A stretch of DNA of 64,000 bases from Qipengyuania pelagi (GTDB taxonomy: Bacteria > Pseudomonadota > Alphaproteobacteria > Sphingomonadales > Sphingomonadaceae), in contig NZ_WTYD01000001.1 in the NCBI RefSeq assembly GCF_009827295.1, positions 1,550,001-1,614,000 on the forward strand, read 5' to 3'. A program made the position numbers and the translations under genes. Of this stretch, positions 37,495 to 46,410 are shown piece after piece (the stretch's first letter is position 1; the number at the start of each line of letters is the position of its first letter). A model generated the notes under the pieces. It did no database searches. It was given only the letters and a program-made list of their open reading frames with translations, and was not told the DNA's origin.

Positions 37495-38483
37495 GCGCGT
37501 GCCATCTCTAACCACAGCTCGGCAAAGCGTTCCACCTCGGCGCGCGTGGTGTTCCAGCCGAGGCTGACCCGGATCGTGCTCGCGGCGATTTCCGGTTCGA
37601 CTCCCATCGCGTCGAGCACGCGGCTGGTCTTCATCGTCCCGCTGGAACAGGCGGAGCCTTGCGAAACCGCAATCCCCGCCATGTCGAACCGCATCACCTG
37701 TGCGGTGGCGGACAGGTTCGGCATGGCGATGGCGCGGATATAGGGCGTGGGATCGGACAGGCGATCGGACAGCGGCGTGCCGCCAGCCAAGCGGCATTCG
37801 CTCTCGAAGGCGTCGAAAGCGCGGAGCACATCTTCGTCGAGATAGGACTCGGAGCAGGCCTCCAGCGCCGCCGCCATGCCGAGCGCACCGGGCAGGTTCT
37901 CGGTTCCGCGCCGATAGCCGCGCTCGTGCCCGCCTGAGGGCTCCAGCATGGCGAAGTCGCGCACCAGCAAGGCGCCGATCCCGATCGGTCCGCCGAATTT
38001 ATGCGCTGCGATCATCGCCATGTCGCAATCGGGGATGGCGAGCTTTCCGGCTCCTTGCGCACAATCCGCGATCAGCAATCCGCCGACATCGGAAACCCGC
38101 TCATGGACCGGCTCCATCGCCTGCCGGTTGCCGGTTTCGGAATTGACCTGCTGCACCGCGACGACCGGATGATCGGTCCCGATCGTCTCGACGAGTACCG
38201 CGAGATCGAGTTGACCATCGGCAAGCACCGGCAGCAGGTCCGCATCGGGCGCAGCCTGCAAGACGCAATCGTGTTCAACCGCGCTGACGAACCTCCTGCC
38301 ACCCTTCGCACGGGACAGGGCCAGCGCCGCCGCCTCGCTCGCGCCGCTGGTGAAGATCAGCTCGCCCGTCCAGCCCAGCGACGTCTTGATCCGCGCGCGC
38401 GCGTCTTCCAGCGCGGCGCGGGCCTTACGCCCTTCGCCATGGGGACTGGATGGATTGGCCCAGAGCTTGAACCCCTCCTCCAT
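37491..38483 (-). CDS. Cysteine desulfurase paralogue, first copy, start codon unclear
   Basis: PLP-dependent aminotransferase class V protein, 330 residues from ATG 38483, which is the first canonical start. The reading frame stays open upstream to a TAG near 38601 and encodes the conserved N-terminus RVYLDHAATSPLRPQA, but no ATG, GTG or TTG lies in that stretch. An ATC at 38561 gives (M)SIPQSDRVYLDHAATSP. PLP-contact residues are present: SAVEHDCVL, MIAAHKFGGPIG, and catalytic Cys in SQGSACSSGT. It is likely an active enzyme only if the upstream part is translated. Confidence 0.85.
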   Translation of the reverse strand: MEEGFKLWANPSSPHGEGRKARAALEDARARIKTSLGWTGELIFTSGASEAAALALSRAKGGRRFVSAVEHDCVLQAAPDADLLPVLADGQLDLAVLVETIGTDHPVVAVQQVNSETGNRQAMEPVHERVSDVGGLLIADCAQGAGKLAIPDCDMAMIAAHKFGGPIGIGALLVRDFAMLEPSGGHERGYRRGTENLPGALGMAAALEACSESYLDEDVLRAFDAFESECRLAGGTPLSDRLSDPTPYIRAIAMPNLSATAQVMRFDMAGIAVSQGSACSSGTMKTSRVLDAMGVEPEIAASTIRVSLGWNTTRAEVERFAELWLEMARA

Positions 38484-38685
38484 CGCGGCGCGCGCCTGCG
38501 GGCGCAGCGGGCTGGTAGCGGCGTGGTCGAGGTAAACCCGGTCGGATTGGGGGATGCTGATGGCGTCTGCTCGAAATAATTGCGATTTTGCGCGGCAACC
38601 CTATATAGCGCGCGACTTCCAGCTTGCCACCGGGCGCCTGCCCCTACGGCTCGCCGCAACCCTTTTCGCACAGGTACCCCACCCG

Positions 38686-39342
38686 ATGCCGACCGTGATC
38701 TTTCCCGGCCCCGAAGGCCGCCTCGAAGGCCGTTTCTCCCCCGCCCCGCGCCCGCGCGCGCCGGTCGCCATGATCCTGCATCCGCACCCGCAAGGCGGCG
38801 GCACGATGAACGAACAGATCACGCAGAAGCTCTACAAGACCTTCGTGGATCGCGGCTTCGCCACGCTGCGGTTCAACTTTCGCGGCGTCGGGCGCAGCCA
38901 AGGCAGTTTCGACAACGGGATCGGCGAATTGTCCGATGCCGCCAGCGCGCTCGACTGGGTGCAGCAGATCCATCCCGAAGCGCAGACCACTTGGGTCGCG
39001 GGCGTCAGCTTCGGCGCGCTGATCGGGATGCAATTGCTGATGCGCCGCCCGGAAATCCGCGGCTGGATCAGCGTCGGCGCCCCGGCGAGCATGTATGATT
39101 TCACCTTCCTCGCCCCCTGCCCCGCCAGTGGTATCTTCATCCACGGGGCGCAGGATACGGTGGTGCAGCCGCAGGCGGTAACGAAGCTGGTCGAAAAACT
39201 GCGTACGCAGAAGCACATCACCGTGCATCACGAAGAAATCCCGCGCGCCAATCACTTTTTCGAAAACGAGCAGACCGAGCTGATGGCCTCGGTCGACAAT
39301 TATCTCGATTTCCGTCTGGACCCGAGCTGTCCGATCAAGTGA
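38686..39342 (+). CDS. Alpha/beta hydrolase
   Basis: The 218-residue cytosolic protein has the nucleophile elbow GVSFGALIG (Ser near 108), Asp in IFIHGAQDTVVQP and His in RANHFFENE, giving a full triad. HPHPQGGGTMNEQ near the start resembles a family of small bacterial hydrolases annotated as CocE/NonD-like. Substrate unknown. ATG 38686 precedes MPTVIFPGPEG. It is divergent from the desulfurase operon. Confidence 0.86.
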   Translation: MPTVIFPGPEGRLEGRFSPAPRPRAPVAMILHPHPQGGGTMNEQITQKLYKTFVDRGFATLRFNFRGVGRSQGSFDNGIGELSDAASALDWVQQIHPEAQTTWVAGVSFGALIGMQLLMRRPEIRGWISVGAPASMYDFTFLAPCPASGIFIHGAQDTVVQPQAVTKLVEKLRTQKHITVHHEEIPRANHFFENEQTELMASVDNYLDFRLDPSCPIK

Positions 39343-39378
39343 CGCCGCCCGAAAGGGGAGCATCGGTCTGATTACGAA

Positions 39379-39412
39379 CCCTCCCGCCCCCCAGTTGGGC
39401 GGGAGGGTTTTT
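39379..39412 (+). terminator. Rho-independent terminator after the hydrolase gene
   Basis: Stem ccctcccgcc / ggcgggaggg with a 9-base loop, followed by TTTTTCG. Confidence 0.92.
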
Positions 39413-39471
39413 CGTATCGGCCACCCAAACACCGCCTGTCGGTTGCAAACAGCAACGCGAAACCGCTTGCC

Positions 39472-39492
39472 ATGTTAGTAATGTTGTAACAT
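39472..39492. promoter_or_regulatory. Inverted repeat upstream of the TonB-like gene
   Basis: ATGTTA-N9-TAACAT, a perfect 6-bp inverted repeat, lies about 70 bp before the start codon at 39562. A possible operator in the promoter; binding protein unknown. Confidence 0.4.
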
Positions 39493-39561
39493 CCTCTCAT
39501 CGCAAGCCCGCCTCACCGTGTCGCAAAACAAGCGGGCTGCGAAAGGAAGAGGATTTTGCTT

Positions 39562-40257
39562 ATGGCCTATCTCGACCAGACCCGCCGCCCTTCGCCCGTC
39601 AGCATGGCTGGGGTCGTCGCCATTCATGCTGCGGTCGGCGTGGCGATCGTCACCGGACTGACCGTTTCGGGGACGCTTGCGCCCCCCGACGAATTCATCC
39701 CGACCTATGACATCAAGGATGCGCCGCCGCCTCCACCGGAACCGACGCCCGAGCCGACGAGGGATATGCCCGAAGTCAGCCAGGTGACCCCGCCGATGGT
39801 CATCCCCAAACCGCCGCTCGACCTGCCGGTGCCCGCGCCGCGCTTCGATTCGACCGAGATCATCCTGCCGCCCGCGCCCCCGGTGCCGCGGCCCGGCCCG
39901 ACGCTCGGTCTCGATCCCGTCCCGACACCGCGCCTCACGCCGACCCAGCCTCCCATGGGCCCCTCGGTCGGCGCGAAGCCGCGCAACGATCCCACAGCAT
40001 GGATCACCACAGACGATTACCGCACGTCATGGATCAATCGCGAGATGACCGGCACGGCGCGCTTCCGGCTCGAAATCGCGACCACGGGACGCGTGACCAA
40101 CTGCACCATCACCGGGTCGACCGGCCATGCCGCGCTCGATCAGGCAACCTGCCAGTTGCTGGAGCGCCGCGCCCGGTTCCAGCCCGCGCGCACCGGATCG
40201 GGAGAGCCGATCGCGGGAAGCTACGAAAGCGCGGTGCGCTGGATCCTGCCAGACTGA
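39562..40257 (+). CDS. TonB-family protein (energy transducer)
   Basis: The 231-residue protein has one N-terminal membrane helix (MAGVVAIHAAVGVAIVTGL), a Pro-rich spacer (PPPPPEPTPEPT and later Pro repeats) and a C-terminal TonB domain (TARFRLEIATTGRVTNCTITGSTGHAALDQATC). The C-terminal domain carries two Cys. TonB proteins couple the proton gradient to outer-membrane receptors with ExbB/ExbD, which are not next to this gene. ATG 39562 follows a GGAAGAGG site. Confidence 0.88.
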   Translation: MAYLDQTRRPSPVSMAGVVAIHAAVGVAIVTGLTVSGTLAPPDEFIPTYDIKDAPPPPPEPTPEPTRDMPEVSQVTPPMVIPKPPLDLPVPAPRFDSTEIILPPAPPVPRPGPTLGLDPVPTPRLTPTQPPMGPSVGAKPRNDPTAWITTDDYRTSWINREMTGTARFRLEIATTGRVTNCTITGSTGHAALDQATCQLLERRARFQPARTGSGEPIAGSYESAVRWILPD

Positions 40258-40273
40258 CGCCCGGCCGCCACCG

Positions 40274-40477
40274 CTACCCGCCCCGCTCGATCCGGTCGAG
40301 CGGGGCTTGGCCCGCTTCGTTCGGCACGGTCCAGATCGCCACGTTCACTCCCATGACCAGCGCTAGGATTACCATCAACCCCGCCTGCCGCCGATAGCCG
40401 CTCCGATAGGCAAACACCGCGCCCACGATCAACGCGATGGCAGCCAGGACGACGATTGAGAGGACGGCATCGGTCAT
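40274..40477 (-). CDS. Small membrane protein
   Basis: A 67-residue protein with two hydrophobic helices (LSIVVLAAIALIVGAVFAY and AGLMVILALVMGVNVAIWTV) separated by RSGYRRQ. No family recognised. ATG 40477 (MTDAVLS) is preferred over an upstream start whose leader is Arg-rich. It is convergent with the TonB-like gene, 16 bp apart. Confidence 0.6.
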   Translation of the reverse strand: MTDAVLSIVVLAAIALIVGAVFAYRSGYRRQAGLMVILALVMGVNVAIWTVPNEAGQAPLDRIERGG

Positions 40478-40602
40478 GCCCCGCATCCTAGCCGCGACGG
40501 GACGGCGAAAGGAAGCGCAAAGCTGCGGAACGCGTCTCGCCGACACCCGTTCTTTCCTCGAACGCGCGGCGATCATGCGCGCGTTACCGAAAGGCTTGCG
40601 AT

Positions 40603-41016
40603 ATGGGTATCTTCAGTTCGATCAAGGATGCGATCTTCGGCAAGGACGAACCTGCGAAGAAGGCGCCGCCTGCCGCACAGCCGGGCACGGCTCCCGCAGG
40701 CAAGCCCGCACCCCAGACCGGAAACGCCTGGGCCGATGCGCCGGTCGTGGAACGGCAGTCGATCGACACGGTGGACGTCGAAAACCACCTCGATTCCATG
40801 CCGGGCGCGGACCGCCTCAATTGGCGCACCTCGATCGTCGACCTGCTCAAGCTCATCAACGTCGATTCCGACTTTGCCAGCCGCAAGGCGCTCGCGACCG
40901 AGCTTGGCCGCGCGGATTACGAAGGCTCGGCGGAAGACAATGTCTGGCTGCACAAGCGCACCATGCGCGAACTGGCGGCGCATGGCGGGAAGGTGCCGCC
41001 CGAATATCTCGACTGA
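40603..41016 (+). CDS. DUF3597-family protein
   Basis: The 137-residue cytosolic protein fits DUF3597: MGIFSSIKDAIFGKDE at the N-terminus, an Ala/Pro-rich linker (about 20-45), and a compact helical domain (about 50-137) with WRTSIVDLLKLINVDSDFASR and the C-terminal AHGGKVPPEYLD. A related domain is seen in peptidoglycan-binding contexts in some proteins; function unknown. No signal peptide. Confidence 0.85.
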   Translation: MGIFSSIKDAIFGKDEPAKKAPPAAQPGTAPAGKPAPQTGNAWADAPVVERQSIDTVDVENHLDSMPGADRLNWRTSIVDLLKLINVDSDFASRKALATELGRADYEGSAEDNVWLHKRTMRELAAHGGKVPPEYLD

Positions 41017-41077
41017 GATCGCGAACGCTTTTTTCGATTAATTGACAGGTCAGGGCGCGGCGCGCACACCCGCGCCC

Positions 41078-42931
41078 ATGACATCCCAAAGCTTTGAAAT
41101 CACCCGTCGTCAGGCCCTCGCAGGCCTCGGCGCGACGACTGCGCTCACTCTGGGCGGATGCGCCGCCACCGCCCGGCCCGAAGCCGTGGCACAGGCACAG
41201 GCCATCGGGGCCGAGCGTCTGCTGGAAGTGGTCGGCTACAATCTCCTCGAACACGAGCCGGAGCGTGCGACTTCGCTGGGCGTCGATACCGGCCGCTATG
41301 CCGAATTGCGCGCGCGGCTGGAGGACCAGTCCCAGACCGGACAGGATCTCTACGCCGCGACCCTGCGCCGCGATCTCGACCGGGTGCGCGCCTTCCCGCG
41401 CGATGGCCTCGACGCCGATACGATCACCAATCTCGATGTCGTCGAAAGCGCCTATTCGACCGCGCTCGACGGGTTCGCCCTGCCCTATGGCGACGTCGCG
41501 GTCGGAAGCTGGCGCAACGCACCCTATGTCGTGATCCAGAATGTCGGCAGCTATCTCGACCTGCCGCGCTTCATGGAGTCCTCGCATCCCCTGAAGGATG
41601 GCAGCGACGCCGATGCCTATATCGAACGGATGGAAGCGATGCCCGCCGTGTTCGCGGGCGAACTCGAACGGATGCGCGCGGCCCGCGCCATGGGGATGGT
41701 GCCGCCAGACTTCCTGATCGAGAAAGCGACCGCTCAGCTTTCCGAAACGATCAAATCCGCAAAAGCGGGCGAAATCTTCGCCGATCCGTTGCGCGCCAAG
41801 CTGGTCGAGGCGGGAATGCCCGAAAGCCATGCGAATCGTGCCCGCACGCTGGAAACCGGCCCGATCGCCGCCGCACTGGAAGCGCAACTTGCCGAACTCC
41901 GCCTCGAAATGGCCGAGGCGGATTCCGATCCCGGCATGTGGAGCCAGCCGCGCGGCGAGGAATGGTATGCCTGGGCCCTCCGCGCCAGCACCACGACCAC
42001 GCTCTCGCCCGACGAGGTGCACGAACAGGGGCGCGAAGAACTCGCAGCGCTTCACGCCCGGATGGACCCGATCCTGAAGGAAATCGGCTTCACCAGCGGG
42101 ACGGTGGGCGAGCGGATGCAGGCGCTCAGCCAGGACGCGCGCTATAAATTCGCGCAAGGCGATCCCGGCCGGGCCGAGATCATGGCCTTCATCAAGGACC
42201 GGATCGCGTGGATCACCGCGCAGATGCCGCGCGCCTTCAACACTTTGGTCGATCCCAATCTCGAGGTCCGGCGTCTGCCGCTGGCCGAAGAACCCGGCGC
42301 GCCGGGCGCCTATGGCGGCGCGGGCAGCAAGGACGGGACGATCCCCGGACGGATGTGGATCAACCTTCGGACCACCGATCTCCACCGCAAATACGACCTT
42401 GCCGATCTCACCTATCACGAGACCATTCCCGGCCATGTCTGGGAGGGCGAATATTCCAATCGCCTGCCGCTGATCCGCTCGATCCTGGCCTTCAACGCCT
42501 TTTCCGAAGGCTGGGCGCTTTATGGGGAGCAGCTGGCGGACGAGCTTGGCGCCTATGACGATTTCAAGGTCGGCAGGCTCGGCTATCTCCAGTCACTGGC
42601 GTTTCGGGCCTGCCGCATGGTGGTGGATACCGGCCTCCACCACAAACGCTGGAGCCGCGAACAGGCACGCCGCTTCTTCGTCGAGGAAAACGGCTCGAAA
42701 TATGACGAGGTGGTGAGCGAGGTGGACCGTTATTGCAGCTGGCCCGCTCAGGCCACGGGCTACAAGCTCGGCCATAGCGAGATCGTGCGGCAGCGCGGGC
42801 GCGCCGAAGCTGCGCTGGGTTCGGCCTACGATTTCAAGGCGTTCAACGACGCAGTCGTTCTCGGCGGCAATGCGCCGCTCGACGTCATGGCGAAGAATGT
42901 GGACCGCTACATCGCGCGGGCGCGCGGCTAG
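41078..42931 (+). CDS. DUF885-family lipoprotein (putative metallohydrolase)
   Basis: The 617-residue protein has a Tat-like signal with twin Arg (TRRQALAGLG) and lipobox TLGGC near residue 28, so it is likely exported folded and lipidated. DUF885 features include the HETIPGH motif (DLTYHETIPGHVWEGEY, about 450), which acts as a zinc site in carboxypeptidase-like relatives, and AFSEGWALYGEQLADELG. Family members are metallopeptidase-like; substrate unknown. ATG 41078 is placed at the signal peptide. Confidence 0.88.
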   Translation: MTSQSFEITRRQALAGLGATTALTLGGCAATARPEAVAQAQAIGAERLLEVVGYNLLEHEPERATSLGVDTGRYAELRARLEDQSQTGQDLYAATLRRDLDRVRAFPRDGLDADTITNLDVVESAYSTALDGFALPYGDVAVGSWRNAPYVVIQNVGSYLDLPRFMESSHPLKDGSDADAYIERMEAMPAVFAGELERMRAARAMGMVPPDFLIEKATAQLSETIKSAKAGEIFADPLRAKLVEAGMPESHANRARTLETGPIAAALEAQLAELRLEMAEADSDPGMWSQPRGEEWYAWALRASTTTTLSPDEVHEQGREELAALHARMDPILKEIGFTSGTVGERMQALSQDARYKFAQGDPGRAEIMAFIKDRIAWITAQMPRAFNTLVDPNLEVRRLPLAEEPGAPGAYGGAGSKDGTIPGRMWINLRTTDLHRKYDLADLTYHETIPGHVWEGEYSNRLPLIRSILAFNAFSEGWALYGEQLADELGAYDDFKVGRLGYLQSLAFRACRMVVDTGLHHKRWSREQARRFFVEENGSKYDEVVSEVDRYCSWPAQATGYKLGHSEIVRQRGRAEAALGSAYDFKAFNDAVVLGGNAPLDVMAKNVDRYIARARG

Positions 42932-42940
42932 ATCGGAGGG

Positions 42941-43180
42941 TCAGGCCGCTTCCGGCGCCGCGCCGGATTGCGTGGCTGCTTCTTCGGCAAGCCGCTTGGC
43001 TTCGCGCTCGCCCAGGGCCCGCTCGCGGTCGATCTTCACCTTGCGCGCCTGTTCGGCAAGGCCGCGCCAGGTCTTCTCCGCGCGTAGGCTGCGTTCGCGG
43101 ACATTGTCGAGAACCGCCTCTTGCGCCTCGATCGCGGCTTCACGGGCGCGGCTGTCGTAGAATTCGAATGTCTGGCTCAT
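42941..43180 (-). CDS. Small charged coiled-coil protein
   Basis: A 79-residue, mostly helical, Ala/Glu/Arg-rich protein (EAAIEAQEAVLDNVRERSL; KIDRERALGEREAKRLAEEA). No known domain was recognised. ATG 43180 gives MSQTFEFYDSRAREAA. It lies downstream of the cold-shock gene behind a terminator and is convergent with the DUF885 gene, 9 bp from its stop. Confidence 0.6.
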   Translation of the reverse strand: MSQTFEFYDSRAREAAIEAQEAVLDNVRERSLRAEKTWRGLAEQARKVKIDRERALGEREAKRLAEEAATQSGAAPEAA

Positions 43181-43224
43181 CGGATCGGTCCTTCGTGAGT
43201 ATCGCGCGCGGGAAGCGGGAAAAC

Positions 43225-43254
43225 GCCCCGCCGACCGCAAGGGATCGGCGGGGC
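43225..43254 (-). terminator. Terminator of the cold-shock gene
   Basis: Perfect stem gccccgccga / tcggcggggc with a 10-base loop, followed on the minus strand by GTTTTCCC. Confidence 0.85.
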
Positions 43255-43268
43255 ATTCGTCTTGGGGA

Positions 43269-43481
43269 TCAGTCCGCAGCGGACAGATTCACCGCGCTCG
43301 CCTTGCCATTACGGCCGGTCTCGACCTCGTAATTAAGGCGCTGTTCCTTATCGAGCGTGTGCATACCCGCCGCCTGCACGGCGGAGATGTGGACGAAGCT
43401 GTCGTCCGAGCCGTCATCGGGCTGGATGAAGCCATAGCCCTTGTCGGCGTTGAAGAATTTTACGGTGCCGGTCTTCGACAT
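43269..43481 (-). CDS. Cold-shock domain protein
   Basis: The 70-residue protein is a single CSD: GTVKFFNADKGYGFI (RNP1 KGYGFI) and DDSFVHISAV (RNP2 FVH). It binds single-stranded RNA/DNA and prevents secondary structure. A GGAAC-type site lies before the ATG. Its 5' region lies in the 333-bp gene-free stretch upstream. Confidence 0.95.
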   Translation of the reverse strand: MSKTGTVKFFNADKGYGFIQPDDGSDDSFVHISAVQAAGMHTLDKEQRLNYEVETGRNGKASAVNLSAAD

Positions 43482-43814
43482 GGGATGTTCCTTTCAAGAA
43501 CGAGGATTGCCCCGCCGCGACATGCGGCGTGGTCGTGCGTAAGGTCGTCCGAAGAAAGGAAGTCGCCGTCTAACGTGCACCAGGGCCACAAGGGCAAGGC
43601 GAAGATCAAAAGCCGAAGTCCGTCGCAAATTTCGACGTCAGCCCGATGGCCGTAGCAGGGTTTCGGCCATACCCCTAACGATCCCTGCATTTGCACCGAA
43701 ATAAAAGCCCGCGCAGAACCGCAGGCCCGAAATTAAAGGTTCCCGGTCCGCGATTGCTCGCGGCCGGGAACTCTCCTCTCCAATTCGTGCACCCGGTTCG
43801 CCGGGCGGATCGGT
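43482..43814. other. Gene-free stretch between pckA and the cold-shock gene
   Basis: It holds the promoter and long leader of the cold-shock gene (minus strand) and the pckA terminator at 43739-43771. No convincing open frame, tRNA or further structured RNA was seen. Two palindromic bits near 43720 are part of the terminator region. Confidence 0.6.
43739..43771 (-). terminator. Terminator of pckA
   Basis: Stem gttcccgg / ccgggaac with further inner pairs (ccgcg/cgcgg), followed on the minus strand by CTTTAATTT. Confidence 0.8.
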
Positions 43815-45416
43815 TCAGGCCGCGACTCGTGCGGAAACCGGGGCCGCGTCGCGCACGCCCTGGTCGACATGCGGCGCGAAGGGCATGAAATTATCGACGA
43901 AGAGCTGCACCAGCTTCTGCGCGGTGCGGTCATATTCGTCCTGATCGGCCCAGGTCGACCGCGGATCGAGAATGCCGCTGTCGACGCCTTCCACCGCGAC
44001 CGGAACCTCGAAGCCGAAATTGGGGTCCTTGCGGAACTCCGCCTCGTTCAAGGACCCGTCGAGCGCGGCGTTGAGCAGGGCGCGGGTCGCCTTGATCGGC
44101 ATCCGGTTGCCGACCCCGTATTTCCCGCCCGTCCAGCCGGTGTTGACCAGCCAGCAGGTGACGTCGCCCTTGGCGATCCGTTCTTTCAGGAGGTTGCCGT
44201 AGACGCTGGGATGGCGGGGCATGAAGGGCGCGCCGAAGCAGGTGCTGAAGGTCGCTTCGGGCTCGGTCACGCCGATTTCGGTGCCCGCGACCTTGGCGGT
44301 GTAGCCCGACAGGAAGTGATACATCGCCTGATCGGGCGTGAGGCGCGCGATCGGAGGCAGCACGCCGAAGGCATCGGCGGTCAGCATGATCACGTTCGAC
44401 GGCGGCGGACCCATGTTCTCGTCCGACGTGTTCGGGATCGATTCGAGCGGATAAGCACCGCGCGTGTTCTCGGCGAGAGTGTTGTCGTCGAGATCGATCT
44501 CGCCGTTCTCGTCCATCACCACGTTTTCGAGGACGGTGCCCTCCATCTGCGTGGTCGCGAAGATCTCGGGCTCGGCCTCGGCGTTCAAGCGGATCATCTT
44601 GGCATAGCAGCCGCCTTCGAAATTGAAGACCGCCGTATCCGACCAGCCATGCTCGTCATCGCCGATCAGCGTGCGGCTGGCATCGGCGCTGAGCGTGGTC
44701 TTGCCCGTGCCCGACAGGCCGAAGAACACCGCGCTCTTGCCGTCCGGGCCGATATTGGCCGAACAGTGCATCGGCATCACGCCCTTGGGCGGGAGAAGGT
44801 AATTGAGCACGCCGAATACGCTCTTCTTCATCTCGCCGGCATAGCGCGTGCCGCCGATCAGGATCAGCTTCTCGCTGAGATTGACCGCGATCACCGTCTC
44901 GCTGCGGCAACCATGGCGCTCGGGATCGGCCTTGAAGCTCGGCAGGTCGATGATGGTGTATTCAGGCACGAAGCCCTCAAGCTCGTCCGCCGTCGGGCGC
45001 ACCAGCAGGGTGCGGATGAATTGGTTGTGCCAGGCGAGTTCGTTGATGACGCGTACGTTGACGCGGTATTCCGGCTGCGACCCGCCGAACAGGTCGGCGA
45101 CGTAGAGCGCGTTCTTTTCCTTCAGCGCGGCGAAGAAATCCTCCTTAAGCGCGGCGAAATGCTCCGGCTTCATCGAAGCGTTATTGTCCCACCACACCGT
45201 GTCTTCCGTCTCGCCATCGCGGACGATGAACTTGTCCTTGGCGCTGCGGCCGGTGTGCTTGCCGGTTTCGACCACCAGCGGTCCGTGCTTGGCCCGGCGC
45301 CCTTCGCCGTTTTCGAGCGCGGCAGCGGTCAGCTGGCCCGAATCGAGATTGGCGTGGATCGCGGCATCGGTGGCGATGCCCTGATCGGCAAGCGTGTGGG
45401 AAAGCGAAGCGGTCAC
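43815..45416 (-). CDS. pckA: Phosphoenolpyruvate carboxykinase (ATP)
   Basis: The 533-residue enzyme converts oxaloacetate plus ATP to phosphoenolpyruvate in gluconeogenesis. Kinase-1a motif [16 protein letters not shown] and the kinase-2 segment LIGDDEHGW are visible, with the oxaloacetate-site [27 protein letters not shown] region. It starts with GTG 45416 (V-TASLSHTL), preceded by CGGAGA with 7-base spacing. It is divergent from chvI; in alphaproteobacteria ChvI often controls pckA. Confidence 0.97.
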   Translation of the reverse strand: MTASLSHTLADQGIATDAAIHANLDSGQLTAAALENGEGRRAKHGPLVVETGKHTGRSAKDKFIVRDGETEDTVWWDNNASMKPEHFAALKEDFFAALKEKNALYVADLFGGSQPEYRVNVRVINELAWHNQFIRTLLVRPTADELEGFVPEYTIIDLPSFKADPERHGCRSETVIAVNLSEKLILIGGTRYAGEMKKSVFGVLNYLLPPKGVMPMHCSANIGPDGKSAVFFGLSGTGKTTLSADASRTLIGDDEHGWSDTAVFNFEGGCYAKMIRLNAEAEPEIFATTQMEGTVLENVVMDENGEIDLDDNTLAENTRGAYPLESIPNTSDENMGPPPSNVIMLTADAFGVLPPIARLTPDQAMYHFLSGYTAKVAGTEIGVTEPEATFSTCFGAPFMPRHPSVYGNLLKERIAKGDVTCWLVNTGWTGGKYGVGNRMPIKATRALLNAALDGSLNEAEFRKDPNFGFEVPVAVEGVDSGILDPRSTWADQDEYDRTAQKLVQLFVDNFMPFAPHVDQGVRDAAPVSARVAA

Positions 45417-45632
45417 TGATGTCTCCGGCAGAGCGTTGCAGGGCGTTGCGATGTCTGGGTGGCCCGCCGCATCGCTGCTTCAACGCATACGAATGCACGG
45501 CCAGTTCGCCCTGCCCTTACAATCGCTCGCCCGCTACGTCAATTTCGGCGCGACGGGCGGCGCGCCATGCGTGGTTCCGCTCCCGCGATGGCACACATTG
45601 TCTTGTCCCGGTAAAGCGATTACGCACGTAAG

Positions 45633-46403
45633 GTGACCAACGACGCGCCTTCGGAAACCGCTCCCGCCCTCATCCATCCGTCTCCGTCGCAGGCGGTGAT
45701 CGCGCTGGTGGATGACGATCGCAACATCCTCACCTCGGTGTCGATCGCCCTGCAGGCGGAAGGGTTCGCGACGCGCGTCTATTCCGAAGGCGAGGCGGCC
45801 TTGAAGGCGCTGCTCGAAAACCCGCCGCATCTGGCCGTGTTCGACATCAAGATGCCGGGTATGGACGGGATGGAATTGCTCAGGCGCCTGCGCGAACATT
45901 CCGCCCTCCCCGTGATCTTCCTCACCAGCAAGGATGACGAGCAGGACGAGGAAGCCGGTTTCGCGATGGGCGCGGACGATTACATCTCCAAACCCTTCAG
46001 CCTGCGCCTCCTGCTCGCCCGCGTGCGCGCCATCCTGCGCCGCAGCGATATCGATCTGCCTTCGGAGCCGGGTGCCAACGCCGAAGCGCCCCGCCCCAGC
46101 GAGGTCCTCGAACGCGGGCGGCTCGTGATGGACCCTGCGCGACATAAGGTGACGTGGGACGGGCGCGCCGTGTCCCTGACGGTGACCGAATTCCTGCTGC
46201 TGGAGGCGCTCGCCGTGCGCCCCGGCGTCATCAAGAGCCGCAACCAGCTGATGGATGCCGCCTACCCCGATGACGTCTTCGTCGACGATCGCACGGTGGA
46301 CAGCCATATCAAGCGGATGCGCCGCAAGTTCCGCAGCATCGATCCGCAATTCTCCGCGATCGATACCCTCTACGGCGCAGGCTACAGCTTCGCCGAAAGC
46401 TGA
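45633..46403 (+). CDS. chvI: OmpR-type response regulator ChvI
   Basis: The 256-residue protein has a receiver domain (IALVDDDRN, phospho-Asp in VFDIKMPG, Lys in ISKPF) and a winged-helix DNA-binding domain ([29 protein letters not shown]). It begins with GTG. Its gene order with chvG, hprK, rapZ and PTS genes is the classic alphaproteobacterial ChvGI context. ChvI responds to acid and cell-envelope stress in relatives and probably to similar cues here. Confidence 0.93.
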   Translation: MTNDAPSETAPALIHPSPSQAVIALVDDDRNILTSVSIALQAEGFATRVYSEGEAALKALLENPPHLAVFDIKMPGMDGMELLRRLREHSALPVIFLTSKDDEQDEEAGFAMGADDYISKPFSLRLLLARVRAILRRSDIDLPSEPGANAEAPRPSEVLERGRLVMDPARHKVTWDGRAVSLTVTEFLLLEALAVRPGVIKSRNQLMDAAYPDDVFVDDRTVDSHIKRMRRKFRSIDPQFSAIDTLYGAGYSFAES

Positions 46404-46410
46404 CCGACCC

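Noticed and set aside
40856-42436. 526-residue minus-strand frame opposite the DUF885 gene
   Set aside because: Antisense shadow; the plus-strand protein has a signal peptide and family motifs.
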